From an uncultured Lacinutrix sp. (GTDB lineage: Bacteria; Bacteroidota; Bacteroidia; Flavobacteriales; Flavobacteriaceae): a stretch of DNA of 64,000 nucleotides. Positions within the stretch are counted from its first letter, which is position 1; each line of letters opens with the position of its first letter. The notes beneath the pieces were generated by a model. It was given only the letters and a program-made list of their open reading frames with translations, made no database searches and was not told the DNA's origin. The DNA is taken from positions 206,551 to 270,550 of the forward strand of contig CAKZMU010000009.1 in assembly GCA_937129145.1 (NCBI GenBank), given 5' to 3'. The position numbers and the translations under genes are program-made. Shown here piece by piece: positions 50,125-59,247 of this stretch.

Positions 50125-51573
50125 TTAAAATTTAAAGCTCAAACCAGAATATACCCCTATAAAATAAGGCTTAAAATTGCCAGAAGTATTCCTAAATGTG
50201 TTTAATTGGTATTTAAACATAGGCTCAAGATTTAAATTTAACCTATTTGATAACTTATAGTTTAAACCAAGTCCAAGGTTAGCACTATAACTCAAATTAT
50301 TAATATTTGTTGCATTTCCTATTAAAGTAGTATTACCATCTAGAGTAGAAAAAATTTCATTATTATTTAAAAACAAGGCGCTAAAACCTCCAATAACATT
50401 AACTCCAAGTTTATTGGAAGTGATATTATATTGCAATTCTACAGGTATTTCAAAAAACCCAAGTTCTTGATTAATGGATGAATTAAAGCTATTTGTAAGA
50501 GTTTCTGGAACTTGCGCAAAACTTACGCCTCCAGCATTAGCGGAAGTGAATATGCCAGAAGTATTTCTAGAGACAGCAATATTTTCAACATTAACTGCAC
50601 TAATTGGATTTGCACCTGCACTTAGGTTAACAACATCATGAGTGTTATAACCCAGTTTTACATTATTAACACCAACTCTTAAATTTATCTTGTCGCTTAT
50701 GGCATAATTTGCAGCTACACCATAACTCATATTAATATTTCCAGATTTTGTGTTATTGTTAAACTCACTATGTATAGAAGACCCAGAACCTAATGAGTTA
50801 AAATAAACTGGCGCCACATTTGAGGCTACGCTCCAGCGGGTGGAAACTTTTTCTTTAGTTATTAATTCATCTTCTTTTTGCTTTTCTAAATCCTCGGCAA
50901 TAGCATCTTCAATAGATAATTTACCAACACTTTCATCTTTTTCATCTACTGTAGCGTTATTAGCAATAGTATTTACTGCTTCTTCTTCAGTATTCTTTAA
51001 ATCTTCTTCTAGTTGATTAAGTGCGGAATTTTCGGCTTTAGCAACAGTATTTTTTTCTTTTGAAGATTTTGAAATATCTTCTTGAATGGTATTTTTTTGT
51101 GGCGTTAAAACATTAGTATTTTTGGAGGGTGCACTTTTTTTATTTTTTGCAATAACAGATTCATTTTTATTTACAGTTGTGCTCTCTTGGGTTTTATTAG
51201 ATAATTCTTCAACATCGTCTTTATTAGAGTCTTCTTGAGCTACGTTTTCAGTGTTAGACGTATTTGTATCAAAAACATCTTTGGTATCTTTATTGTTTTG
51301 TTGGGGTTTTGACTCGGTGTTAACAATAATGTCGTTTATTTCTGGATTTGAAGTATCGTCTTGAAAGAACAACTTATTACCTAAAGTGATTAACAAAAGT
51401 AGTCCAGCTGCTATTCCAGATAATCGAATCCATAAAGGAATAACCCTGCGCTTTTTTTGTTTACCATGAATTCGTTCAGAAATGTTTTCCCAAACAGCAT
51501 CACTTGGTGCTGCCTCGAAGTTTTTTAGCCCTTCTTGGTATAACCTATCAATATGCTTTTTTTCATTTTTCAT
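50125..51573 (-). CDS. trans-envelope regulator: cytoplasmic anti-sigma-like segment, one helix, long linker, outer-membrane beta-barrel
   Basis: The 482-residue protein starts with a cytoplasmic helix-rich segment (1-45, H-I-D-R-L-Y-Q-E-G-L-K-N-F-E-A-A-P...V-W-E-N-I) that occupies the anti-sigma position. One membrane helix follows (about 46-66), then a roughly 175-residue disordered periplasmic linker rich in N, K, E and T, and a beta-barrel (about 246-482). The barrel has alternating strands and ends in S-F-K-F, the aromatic end typical of outer-membrane proteins. Its ATG overlaps the ECF sigma gene by 4 bases, so the two are a regulatory pair. It may relay envelope state to the sigma factor. 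Confidence 0.75.
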   Translation of the reverse strand: MKNEKKHIDRLYQEGLKNFEAAPSDAVWENISERIHGKQKKRRVIPLWIRLSGIAAGLLLLITLGNKLFFQDDTSNPEINDIIVNTESKPQQNNKDTKDVFDTNTSNTENVAQEDSNKDDVEELSNKTQESTTVNKNESVIAKNKKSAPSKNTNVLTPQKNTIQEDISKSSKEKNTVAKAENSALNQLEEDLKNTEEEAVNTIANNATVDEKDESVGKLSIEDAIAEDLEKQKEDELITKEKVSTRWSVASNVAPVYFNSLGSGSSIHSEFNNNTKSGNINMSYGVAANYAISDKINLRVGVNNVKLGYNTHDVVNLSAGANPISAVNVENIAVSRNTSGIFTSANAGGVSFAQVPETLTNSFNSSINQELGFFEIPVELQYNITSNKLGVNVIGGFSALFLNNNEIFSTLDGNTTLIGNATNINNLSYSANLGLGLNYKLSNRLNLNLEPMFKYQLNTFRNTSGNFKPYFIGVYSGLSFKF

Positions 51574-52112
51574 AATGATTGCGAACTAAAATTCGCCATA
51601 TATTTTTCTATTTTATCTTTTAAAATCTTTCTTGCTCTTGCAAGATTAGATTTTGTTGTTCCAGTTGTTATACCTAACATTTCACTAACTTCCTTATGAG
51701 AATAGCCGTCTAAAACATAAAGGTTAAACACCAATCTATATCTGTCTGGTAGTTCTTGTATTGAGTTGAGTAAAAAATCTAAATCTACCGTTTCGGTATC
51801 AATTTCAACTTGAACATCTTCAATTTGGTCTTCATTTACAATATCAAAAACACCTTGTTTTCTATACCTTTGTAAAGCAGTATTAATGACTATTCGTTTT
51901 AACCAACCTTCCAAAGAACCTTTACCACTATATTGCGATATTTTTTCAAAAATTGTCACAAAAGCATCTTGCAGATTATCTTCAGCTTCTGCATAGTTTC
52001 TTGAATACTTTAAGCAAAGTGTAAATAGTTTGCTTGAAAAAAGCTTGTATAAATCACTTTGTGCCTTAGTATCATTTTTTTTACACTTTTGTATGAGCTG
52101 TTCTAAACTCAA
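51570..52112 (-). CDS. ECF-type RNA polymerase sigma factor
   Basis: A 180-residue sigma-70 family protein with region 2 (F-S-S-K-L-F-T-L-C-L-K-Y-S-R-N-Y-A-E-A-E-D-N-L-Q-D-A-F) and region 4 (L-P-D-R-Y-R-L-V-F-N-L-Y-V-L-D-G-Y-S-H-K-E-V-S-E-M-L) but no regions 1 or 3, as in ECF factors. The start is TTG 52112. It is co-transcribed with the membrane regulator downstream and perhaps the lipoprotein upstream (26-base gap). Its target promoters are unknown. Confidence 0.92.
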   Translation of the reverse strand: MSLEQLIQKCKKNDTKAQSDLYKLFSSKLFTLCLKYSRNYAEAEDNLQDAFVTIFEKISQYSGKGSLEGWLKRIVINTALQRYRKQGVFDIVNEDQIEDVQVEIDTETVDLDFLLNSIQELPDRYRLVFNLYVLDGYSHKEVSEMLGITTGTTKSNLARARKILKDKIEKYMANFSSQSL

Positions 52113-52138
52113 TTATTATTTTTATTAGTTTATATTTC

Positions 52139-52558
52139 CTATTGTACCTCCACTTCGTAAGTTATAAATACATCTTCTCCATTATCATCTGTTCCTTGCC
52201 AAAGTTTAAAGGTATAGAAAGTTCCAGTGGGTTCATCAGCCCTAAAATTAAATGAGCCTTCAACACTTTCATTTGTAAGGGTTTCACAGTCATCATTTAC
52301 TTGTACATAAGCAACTACAGCAATTGTTCGGGTGTTTTCATCAGATACGTAATATAAATCATAAAAACTATGACAAGTACTGGGCTTTAAATAATTAAAA
52401 GTGATTTCATGAGTTCGACCAAAGTCAAAATAATCTGGAAAATCTGCACTTTGTATAGGTATAATATCTGTGTAGGCAGCGTTTTCATCGGAATCATTAT
52501 CTATACTACAGGAAAACACGAATGTTAGTATAAAACTAAATATGAGTACTTTTTTCAT
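52139..52558 (-). CDS. small lipoprotein of unknown function
   Basis: This 139-residue protein has a lipoprotein signal (F-V-F-S-C, C17) and an acidic start to the mature chain (D-N-D-S-D-E-N). The rest is beta-rich with two cysteines (about 62 and 91) that may form a disulphide. No family is recognised. It lies 26 bases upstream of the ECF sigma gene on the same strand and could be part of that regulatory unit, for example as a surface sensor or target; this is inference. Confidence 0.65.
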   Translation of the reverse strand: MKKVLIFSFILTFVFSCSIDNDSDENAAYTDIIPIQSADFPDYFDFGRTHEITFNYLKPSTCHSFYDLYYVSDENTRTIAVVAYVQVNDDCETLTNESVEGSFNFRADEPTGTFYTFKLWQGTDDNGEDVFITYEVEVQ

Positions 52559-52627
52559 TACATATAATTTTTTGGGTCATTGTACTTACTAGATGATAAA
52601 ATTAAAAAAGGTTGCGTTATAAAATAA

Positions 52628-52651
52628 AAAAACCCGATAAATCGGGTTTTT
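52628..52651 (-). terminator. terminator of recA
   Basis: AACCCGAT, AA, ATCGGGTT form an 8-bp stem flanked by A and T runs on both sides, 6 bases beyond the recA stop codon. The symmetric flanks allow function in both directions. Confidence 0.8.
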
Positions 52652-52656
52652 AATGT

Positions 52657-53661
52657 TTAATTGTTTTCTGAAATAATGACTTTTATTTTCTCTTCAAGTT
52701 CATCCAATAAATCTGGGTTGTCTTTTAACATGTTTTTTACGGCGTCTCGACCTTGACCAAGTTTTGAATCCTGATAACTAAACCATGAGCCACTTTTCTT
52801 TACTATTTCATTTTCTACAGCAACGTCCAAAACTTCGCCAACTTTAGAGATTCCTTCGCCATACATAATATCAAACTCTGCCATTCTAAAAGGTGGCGCT
52901 ACTTTATTTTTAACCACTTTGACACGTGTTTTGTTACCAAGGACACTACCATTGCTATCTTTTATTTGGGTAGAACGACGAATATCTAACCTAATTGAAG
53001 CATAAAACTTAAGGGCATTACCTCCAGTTGTTGTTTCAGGATTACCAAACATAACACCAATTTTTTCACGTAATTGATTTATAAAAATCATGGTACAATT
53101 GGTTTTGCTAATTGAGGCCGTTAACTTTCTTAAAGCTTGTGACATTAAGCGTGCATGTAAACCCATCTTGGAATCTCCCATTTCGCCTTCAATCTCACTT
53201 CTTGGAGTTAAGGCTGCTACCGAGTCTATAACAATTATATCTATAGCTCCAGATCGCACCAAATTATCGGCAATTTCTAAAGCCTGCTCACCATTATCTG
53301 GCTGTGATATAATTAAATTATCAATATCTACACCCAGCTTCTCTGCGTAAAATCTATCAAAAGCATGTTCGGCATCAATAAAAGCCGCAATCCCTCCAGC
53401 TTTTTGGGCTTCGGCAATAGCATGTAGTGTTAAAGTTGTTTTACCTGAAGATTCTGGACCATAGATTTCTACAACTCTACCACGAGGATAACCACCAACT
53501 CCTAAAGCGATATCTAGCCCTAATGAACCAGATGAAATGGCGTCAACATCAACTACAGCTTGGTCACTCATTTTCATGACTGTACCTTTTCCGTAAGCCT
53601 TATCTAATTTATCTAATGTAAGCTTTAATGCTTTTAATTTTGCGTCTTTTTCTTTGCTCAT
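52657..53661 (-). CDS. recA: recombinase RecA
   Basis: A 334-residue protein with Walker [10 protein letters not shown], the catalytic-glutamate region [10 protein letters not shown], Walker B-like [13 protein letters not shown] loop 2 ([14 protein letters not shown]), and the C-terminal domain. It drives homologous recombination and the SOS response. The C-terminal acidic tail is short. Its own terminator and a candidate promoter flank it, so it is probably monocistronic. No clear LexA box is visible upstream. Confidence 0.98.
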   Translation of the reverse strand: MSKEKDAKLKALKLTLDKLDKAYGKGTVMKMSDQAVVDVDAISSGSLGLDIALGVGGYPRGRVVEIYGPESSGKTTLTLHAIAEAQKAGGIAAFIDAEHAFDRFYAEKLGVDIDNLIISQPDNGEQALEIADNLVRSGAIDIIVIDSVAALTPRSEIEGEMGDSKMGLHARLMSQALRKLTASISKTNCTMIFINQLREKIGVMFGNPETTTGGNALKFYASIRLDIRRSTQIKDSNGSVLGNKTRVKVVKNKVAPPFRMAEFDIMYGEGISKVGEVLDVAVENEIVKKSGSWFSYQDSKLGQGRDAVKNMLKDNPDLLDELEEKIKVIISENN

Positions 53662-53691
53662 TGTTACAATAATTTCTGTTCTATATTCACG

Positions 53692-53721
53692 CTAAAATAC
53701 TACATCTTTTAGACAATACAA
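53692..53721 (-). promoter_or_regulatory. candidate promoter of recA (TTG-N19-TATTTTAG)
   Basis: On the minus strand TTG (53719-53721), 19 bases, then TATTTTAG (53692-53699), one base off the TAnnTTTG consensus. It lies 31 bases upstream of the recA start. Confidence 0.45.
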
Positions 53722-53783
53722 TTGTAAGACGCAACCTTTTTAAAGTTTTTACATCTACTAGTTAGTAACTGGGAAAGTTTGCT

Positions 53784-53876
53784 ATGAAATTTTTAAAAAA
53801 AACTTTAACAACAACTAAATCAGGGCTTTTTATTGCCATTTGTATAAATGGTAGTTTTAAGGCTGATGGTGGTTAG
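53784..53876 (+). CDS. possible 30-residue small protein in the recA/trhO gap
   Basis: An ATG-to-TAG frame encodes 30 residues: a basic start (M-K-F-L-K-K-T-L-T-T-T-K-S-G), a hydrophobic stretch (L-F-I-A-I-C-I) and a polar glycine end (N-G-S-F-K-A-D-G-G). It is followed 57 bases later by a terminator not explained by either neighbouring gene, as recA and trhO diverge from this gap. Coding is unproven; it could also be part of a non-coding transcript. Together with the terminator it fills most of the 383-base gap; I see nothing else there except the two promoter boxes. Confidence 0.3.
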   Translation: MKFLKKTLTTTKSGLFIAICINGSFKADGG

Positions 53877-53930
53877 CTCGATGCAATAATTTAATTAAAA
53901 TTAAAATATTGTATAACGAGTTAGTCAACA

Positions 53931-53963
53931 AAAAACACCTTGAAATTTTCAAGGTGTTTTTTT
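53931..53963. terminator. orphan bidirectional terminator between recA and trhO
   Basis: AAACACCTTG, a 7-base loop and CAAGGTGTTT form a 10-bp stem with an A-run on the left and seven T on the right. It lies in the gap between two divergent genes, so neither uses it. It implies a further short transcript in the gap or insulation between the two promoters. Confidence 0.7.
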
Positions 53964-53995
53964 ATGCTTAAATATGGTCTTTTAATCAAAAGCAG

Positions 53996-54003
53996 TACCT
54001 TTG
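53996..54003 (+). promoter_or_regulatory. -7 element (TACCTTTG) for trhO
   Basis: TACCTTTG matches TAnnTTTG and lies 41 bases before the trhO ATG. No TTG is found at N17-23. Confidence 0.5.
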
Positions 54004-54044
54004 CTTTTTAAAATAATATTTCTTTAACCTTAAATTAGTATAGC

Positions 54045-55118
54045 ATGCAACTGTACAACAAACTAAGCGCAAAAGAAAGAGCAGCATTAATCGAAAAAGC
54101 AGGGAAAGACCGATTAACGCTATCTTTTTATCAATACGCCAAGATTAAAAACCCACAAGAATTTAGAGACCATTTGTTTATTACTTGGAATGCATTAGAC
54201 GTTCTAGGCAGAATTTATGTCGCTCACGAAGGCATTAATGGTCAATTATCGCTACCAGCAGACCAGTTTGAAGCTTTTAAAACACATTTAGATTCCATTG
54301 ACTTTTTAAAAGGAGTTCGTTTAAACATAGCGATTGAGCAAGATAACATGTCGTTTTTAAAGCTCAAAGTAAAAGTGCGTGACAAAATTGTTGCGGACGG
54401 ACTTAATGATGAAACATTTGATGTAAGAAACAAAGGAGTTCATGTTGGTGCCGAACAATTTAACAACCTGATTGAAGCTGAAGACACTATTTTAGTTGAT
54501 ATGCGTAATCATTATGAAAGCGAAATAGGCCACTTTAAAAACGCAGTAACACCAGATGTAGATACATTTAGAGAATCGTTAGATATTATTGAAGACGATT
54601 TAAAAGAACACAAAGAAGATAAAAACCTTGTCATGTATTGTACAGGTGGTATTCGTTGTGAAAAAGCAAGTGCCTATTTTAAACATAAAGGGTTTAAAAA
54701 CGTGTACCAACTTGAAGGAGGTATTATAGAATACACTCGACAGGTAAATGATAAAGGACTGGAAAATAAGTTTATTGGAAACAATTTTGTGTTTGACGAC
54801 CGTCGTGCCGAAAAAATAAGTGATGATGTTATTGCACAATGTCACCAATGTGGAAATCCGTTTGATGTGCATACCAATTGTGCCAACGATGCTTGCCACC
54901 TTTTATTTATTCAATGTGATGTATGTAAAGAGAAGATGAATAATTGCTGTTCTACAAACTGTAAAGAAATTCATGCGTTGCCTTACGAAGAGCAAAAAGC
55001 ACTTCGCAAAGGACAAGGAAATAGCAACGATATATTTAAAAAAGGTAGAGCAGACCACTTGACATATAAAAAAGATTTAAGAAACATTTTTGAGGTTTTA
55101 AAAAAGAAACAAGACTAA
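54045..55118 (+). CDS. trhO: oxygen-dependent tRNA uridine(34) hydroxylase TrhO (rhodanese family)
   Basis: This 357-residue protein has an N-terminal acylphosphatase-like domain (about 20-115), a rhodanese domain with catalytic C199 in M-Y-C-T-G-G-I-R-C-E-K, and a C-terminal cysteine-rich zinc-ribbon-like region (C-H-Q-C-G near 265; C-D-V-C-K; C-C-S-T-N-C). This is the YceA/TrhO layout. It hydroxylates uridine 34 of tRNAs as a step to cmo5U/mo5U. The length agrees with the family (about 350). Confidence 0.92.
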   Translation: MQLYNKLSAKERAALIEKAGKDRLTLSFYQYAKIKNPQEFRDHLFITWNALDVLGRIYVAHEGINGQLSLPADQFEAFKTHLDSIDFLKGVRLNIAIEQDNMSFLKLKVKVRDKIVADGLNDETFDVRNKGVHVGAEQFNNLIEAEDTILVDMRNHYESEIGHFKNAVTPDVDTFRESLDIIEDDLKEHKEDKNLVMYCTGGIRCEKASAYFKHKGFKNVYQLEGGIIEYTRQVNDKGLENKFIGNNFVFDDRRAEKISDDVIAQCHQCGNPFDVHTNCANDACHLLFIQCDVCKEKMNNCCSTNCKEIHALPYEEQKALRKGQGNSNDIFKKGRADHLTYKKDLRNIFEVLKKKQD

Positions 55119-55253
55119 ATTTCGCCTTATAAAAGTTCCCATAAAAAAACTTTGTTTTAAGTCTCTATAATAATCTTATCTTTACCTTTTAAAGAATTTA
55201 TGAACTTTCTTCAGGGAATCGTTGTATTCATCTGAATCAATATATAAAAATAT

Positions 55254-56414
55254 ATGGCTTGTAACAGTTGCTCAACTGGTAAAGACGGTCAGCCTAAAGG
55301 GTGCAAAAACAATGGCACTTGCGGAACAGATAGTTGTAACAAACTAACTGTTTTTGATTGGCTCTCAAACATGTCGCTTCCTAACGGACAAAAACCCTTT
55401 GATTGGGTTGAGGTACGTTTTAAAAACGGAAGGAAGCACTACTATAAAAACACCGAAAACTTATCGCTTAGCATTGGAGATATTGTAGCTACGCAAGCGC
55501 AAGCAGGACACGATATTGGTATGGTGACCCTTGCTGGAGAATTGGTTCGCGTGCAAATGAAACGCAAAAACATTAGTGAAACTCCCGAAGAGTTTTTTAA
55601 AGTATATAGAAAAGCATCTCAAAGAGATATTGATATTTGGCAAAAAGCAAGAGACAAAGAAGATGCCATGAAAGTTAAGGCACGACAATTTGCGATTGAC
55701 CTTAAGCTGCAAATGAAAATCTCGGATATTGAATATCAAGGAGATGCAAGCAAAGCTACCTTTTATTACACTGCCGAAGAGCGTGTAGATTTTAGAGAAC
55801 TCATTAAGGTATTTGCCAAAGAGTTTCGTACCAGAATAGAAATGAAACAAGTTGGTTTTCGTCAAGAAGCCGCACGACTTGGAGGTATTGGTTCCTGCGG
55901 AAGGGAGCTATGCTGTTCCACTTGGTTAACCGATTTTCGTTCGGTAAGTACATCATCGGCACGTTATCAGCAACTATCTTTAAATCCTCAAAAATTAGCA
56001 GGACAATGCGGAAAATTAAAATGTTGTTTAAATTATGAGTTGGATACGTATTTAGATGCCTTAAAAAGTTTTCCTAAAAGTGATATAAAACTTCAAACCG
56101 AAAAAGGCGTTGGTGTTTGTCAGAAAACAGATATTTTTAAAGGTCATATGTGGTATGCTTATGAAGGCGAATGGATGAATTGGCATAAGCTTACAACCGA
56201 CCAAGCCAACGAAATAATAGACATTAATTCTAAAAAGAAAAAAGTCGCTAGCCTTGAAGAATACGCACAAGAACTGGTTGAAGACACTAAAATAGATTTT
56301 GAAAACGTTGTAGGACAAGATAGTTTAACACGCTTCGATAGTCCAAAACGCTCAAAAAAACGTAGAAATAATAGGAACAGAAACAAAAGAAGACCAAAAA
56401 GGAATGCGAAATAA
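55254..56414 (+). CDS. ricT: RicT-type PSP1-domain Fe-S protein
   Basis: The 386-residue protein has a cysteine-rich N-terminus (C-N-S-C-S...G-C-K-N-N-G-T-C-G), a PSP1 domain (about 45-230, E-V-R-F-K-N-G-R-K), and the hallmark G-S-C-G-R-E-L-C-C-S-T-W-L and G-Q-C-G-K-L-K-C-C-L-N-Y-E cysteine motifs. In Bacillus RicT with RicA/RicF binds Fe-S clusters and directs RNase Y. The tail is an R/K/N-rich disordered segment. Whether the Ric partners exist here is unknown. gldH starts 11 bases before its end. Confidence 0.9.
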   Translation: MACNSCSTGKDGQPKGCKNNGTCGTDSCNKLTVFDWLSNMSLPNGQKPFDWVEVRFKNGRKHYYKNTENLSLSIGDIVATQAQAGHDIGMVTLAGELVRVQMKRKNISETPEEFFKVYRKASQRDIDIWQKARDKEDAMKVKARQFAIDLKLQMKISDIEYQGDASKATFYYTAEERVDFRELIKVFAKEFRTRIEMKQVGFRQEAARLGGIGSCGRELCCSTWLTDFRSVSTSSARYQQLSLNPQKLAGQCGKLKCCLNYELDTYLDALKSFPKSDIKLQTEKGVGVCQKTDIFKGHMWYAYEGEWMNWHKLTTDQANEIIDINSKKKKVASLEEYAQELVEDTKIDFENVVGQDSLTRFDSPKRSKKRRNNRNRNKRRPKRNAK

Positions 56415-56898
56415 AATTTGTGGATTTATGGTAATCCTTTGTATTGGGATTACTGCTTGTGATTCTAATCGTGTTTTTGACGAATACCAATCGGTGCCAA
56501 ATCAATGGCATAAAGATTCGATAGTGGAATTTTATGTAACACCACCAGACTCGTTAAAACCGTACGATTTATTTGTAAATCTTAGAAACACTAGCGATTA
56601 TAAATACAGCAATTTATTTTTAATTGTGGAGATGAATTTTCCCAACGGAAAGACAGTGACAGATACTTTAGAGTATGAGATGACAAAGCCAAATGGTGAA
56701 TTTTTAGGCACAGGATTTTCCGATGTAAAAGAAAATAAACTTTGGTACAAAGAAGGTGTTGTATTTCAAGAAGCTGGAGATTATCTAGTAAAAATACAGC
56801 ATGCAATGCGTGAAAACGGACAAATTAAAGGCGTAGAAAGCCTAGAAGGAATAACAGATATAGGCTTTAGAATTGAAACACCCCAAAATATAAATTAA
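56404..56898 (+). CDS. gldH: gliding motility lipoprotein GldH
   Basis: A 164-residue lipoprotein (signal I-G-I-T-A-C, C19). The mature start C-D-S-N-R-V-F-D-E-Y-Q-S-V-P-N-Q-W and N-L-R-N-T-S-D-Y-x-Y-S-N-L-F-L are distinctive of GldH. GldH is needed for gliding in Flavobacterium and is found beside ricT and a penicillin-binding protein. It overlaps ricT by 11 bases and is followed after 3 bases by the PBP gene. Confidence 0.92.
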   Translation: MRNKICGFMVILCIGITACDSNRVFDEYQSVPNQWHKDSIVEFYVTPPDSLKPYDLFVNLRNTSDYKYSNLFLIVEMNFPNGKTVTDTLEYEMTKPNGEFLGTGFSDVKENKLWYKEGVVFQEAGDYLVKIQHAMRENGQIKGVESLEGITDIGFRIETPQNIN

Positions 56899-56901
56899 TA
56901 C

Positions 56902-59247
56902 ATGGCTACAAAAAAGAAAAAAGAAAACACAAACAGCTTTTCAAAATATATTCGTTGGTTCTGGATGCTGTTTGGAGCTGGAATTGTTGGTTTTTTCTTA
57001 ATTTTTCAATTAGCTGCTTGGGGAGCTTTTGGTGAAATGCCAGACCACACTCAGTTGGAAAACCCAAATACTAATTTAGCTGGCGAAATCATTTCACATG
57101 ATGGAAAAACACTTGGGAAGTTTTATTTAAGTGATAACAGAACACCTGTCAAATATGAAGAGCTGTCTAAGCATCTTGTTGAAGCACTTGTTGCGACTGA
57201 AGACGCAAGATATTATAAACATGCAGGCATAGATGCACGAGGGACTCTAAGAGCAGTCTTTTTTTTAGGCGGAAGAGGTGGTGCAAGTACTATTTCCCAG
57301 CAGTTGGCAAGACAACTTTTTGTTGGTGAACATGCAACAAATACATTGGAAAGAATCACCCAAAAATTTAAGGAATGGGTCATTGCCATTCGTTTAGAGC
57401 GTCAATATACCAAAGAAGAAATTATAGCCCAATATTTTAATATTTACGATTTTGGGAATTTTGGTGACGGTATCCGTTCGGCGGCAAATATTTATTTTGA
57501 CAAAAAACCAAAAGATTTAGAGTTAAAGGAGGCAGCAATGTTGGTCGGCATGTTTGTAAATTCATCACTCTATAACCCAAGACCCCATAGAAATCCTGTA
57601 GGCACTAAAAACAGACGTAATGTAGTGTTAGCACAAATGGCTAAGTATGGTTACATAAGTCAAGAAGTAAAAGATTCATTACAACAAACAGACTTAGATT
57701 TAAAATACACACCGCAATCACATGATGCTGGTACAGCCACCTATTTTAGAGCATATTTACAAGAAGAATTAAAAAAGTGGGTCAATGACCCAAACAATAG
57801 AAAACCAGATGGCACAAAGTATAGCATCTATAAAGATGGTTTAAAATTTTACACAACCATCGATTCTAGAATGCAAAAATATGCAGAGGAAGCTGTGGGA
57901 GAACATATGCCAAGGTTACAGGCAGAGTTTTTTCATCAAAACACACCACAACGTAACAGAACAGCACCTTTTTTAGACCTTACACGTGGTGCTATAGATA
58001 CTTTAATGCGTGTTTCAATTAAACGTTCTGAGCGTTGGAGACACATGAAATACGACCTTAATAAACCTGAAGCGGAGATTTATAAGTCGTTTGAAAAACC
58101 AACCGAAATGAGCATTTTTTCTTGGAAAGAAGGTAAATATACCGAGATAGATACAGTCATGACACCCATGGATTCCATGCGTTATTACAAGCACTTTTTG
58201 CGTCCAGGAATGATGTCTATGGAGCCACAAACAGGACATGTAAGAGCTTGGGTTGGCGGCATGAACTATCGTCATTTTAAATACGATATGGTAAAACAAG
58301 GAAAGCGTCAAATAGGCTCAACCTTTAAACCTTTTGTGTATGCTGCTGCTATTGACCAATTACGTTTATCGCCTTGTGACACTTTACCAAAATCACAAAT
58401 TACCATCGAAGCCAACAAGTATGGAAACCCTGAAGCTTGGACACCTAGAAATGATAATGGCGACTATTCAGGATATTTAAACCTTAAGCAGGCTTTAGCT
58501 AATTCAGTAAATACGGTTACAGCAAGATTAATGAACGAAATTGGACCACAACCAGTGGTAGATTTAGCAAAAAGCTTAGGCATAGAACAAGACATTTTGC
58601 CTGTACCATCCATAGCTTTGGGAACACCTGATATTAGTGTCTATGAAATGGTGGCAGCGTATTCAACCTTTGCCAACAAAGGGGTTTACACGACACCAGT
58701 TGTGCTTACTAGAATTGAAGACAAAAACGGTACGGTATTATTTCAGTTTACACCAGAAACTAAAGACGTATTAAGTGAAGAAGTCGCTTATGTTACAGTG
58801 AATTTATTAGAAGGTGTTACAAAAGGAGGCTCAGGGACTAGATTAAGACATACTTACGGTTCGGATGCATCCTACAAAGAAATTATTACAGGCTACCCTT
58901 ACGAATTTGATAACCCAATAGCAGGAAAAACAGGAACTACGCAAAACCAAAGTGATGGTTGGTTTATGGGTATGGTGCCAAACCTAGTAACAGGTGTTTG
59001 GGTTGGTGCTGAAGACAGAGCAGCACATTTTGCAAGCATTACTTACGGTCAAGGGGCAGCTATGGCATTACCTATTTGGGGATTATACATGAAAAAATGT
59101 TATGCTGATGAAACCTTAAATGTCTCAAAAGAGGAATTTGAAAAACCAAACGACTTATCCATTATAATTGATTGTGAGGAGTATAAAGAAAAGGGTAAAA
59201 AATCTAAAAAGGGACAACTGGACGACGACCCTGAGATTGATTTTTAA
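56902..59247 (+). CDS. mrcA: class A penicillin-binding protein (PBP1A type)
   Basis: The 781-residue protein has one N-terminal helix (about 18-40) and a GT51 glycosyltransferase domain with catalytic E100 in A-T-E-D-A-R-Y-Y-K-H-A-G and the G-A-S-T-I-S-Q-Q-L-A-R-Q-L motif. The transpeptidase domain has S473-x-x-K476 (G-S-T-F-K-P), S535-x-N537 and K676-T-G. Both activities look intact, so it polymerises and cross-links peptidoglycan. The C-terminus is a short lysine/aspartate tail. Its last 4 bases overlap the convergent synthetase gene. Confidence 0.95.
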   Translation: MATKKKKENTNSFSKYIRWFWMLFGAGIVGFFLIFQLAAWGAFGEMPDHTQLENPNTNLAGEIISHDGKTLGKFYLSDNRTPVKYEELSKHLVEALVATEDARYYKHAGIDARGTLRAVFFLGGRGGASTISQQLARQLFVGEHATNTLERITQKFKEWVIAIRLERQYTKEEIIAQYFNIYDFGNFGDGIRSAANIYFDKKPKDLELKEAAMLVGMFVNSSLYNPRPHRNPVGTKNRRNVVLAQMAKYGYISQEVKDSLQQTDLDLKYTPQSHDAGTATYFRAYLQEELKKWVNDPNNRKPDGTKYSIYKDGLKFYTTIDSRMQKYAEEAVGEHMPRLQAEFFHQNTPQRNRTAPFLDLTRGAIDTLMRVSIKRSERWRHMKYDLNKPEAEIYKSFEKPTEMSIFSWKEGKYTEIDTVMTPMDSMRYYKHFLRPGMMSMEPQTGHVRAWVGGMNYRHFKYDMVKQGKRQIGSTFKPFVYAAAIDQLRLSPCDTLPKSQITIEANKYGNPEAWTPRNDNGDYSGYLNLKQALANSVNTVTARLMNEIGPQPVVDLAKSLGIEQDILPVPSIALGTPDISVYEMVAAYSTFANKGVYTTPVVLTRIEDKNGTVLFQFTPETKDVLSEEVAYVTVNLLEGVTKGGSGTRLRHTYGSDASYKEIITGYPYEFDNPIAGKTGTTQNQSDGWFMGMVPNLVTGVWVGAEDRAAHFASITYGQGAAMALPIWGLYMKKCYADETLNVSKEEFEKPNDLSIIIDCEEYKEKGKKSKKGQLDDDPEIDF

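Noticed and set aside
53764..53930. tRNA or tmRNA gene in the recA/trhO gap
   Set aside because: No T-loop GGTTCRAAT-like sequence, no acceptor stem pairing and no CCA were found.
55461..55865. 134-codon open frame antisense to ricT
   Set aside because: It mirrors the PSP1 domain of ricT and is rich in F, L and N as expected for the complement of K-rich codons; no independent support.
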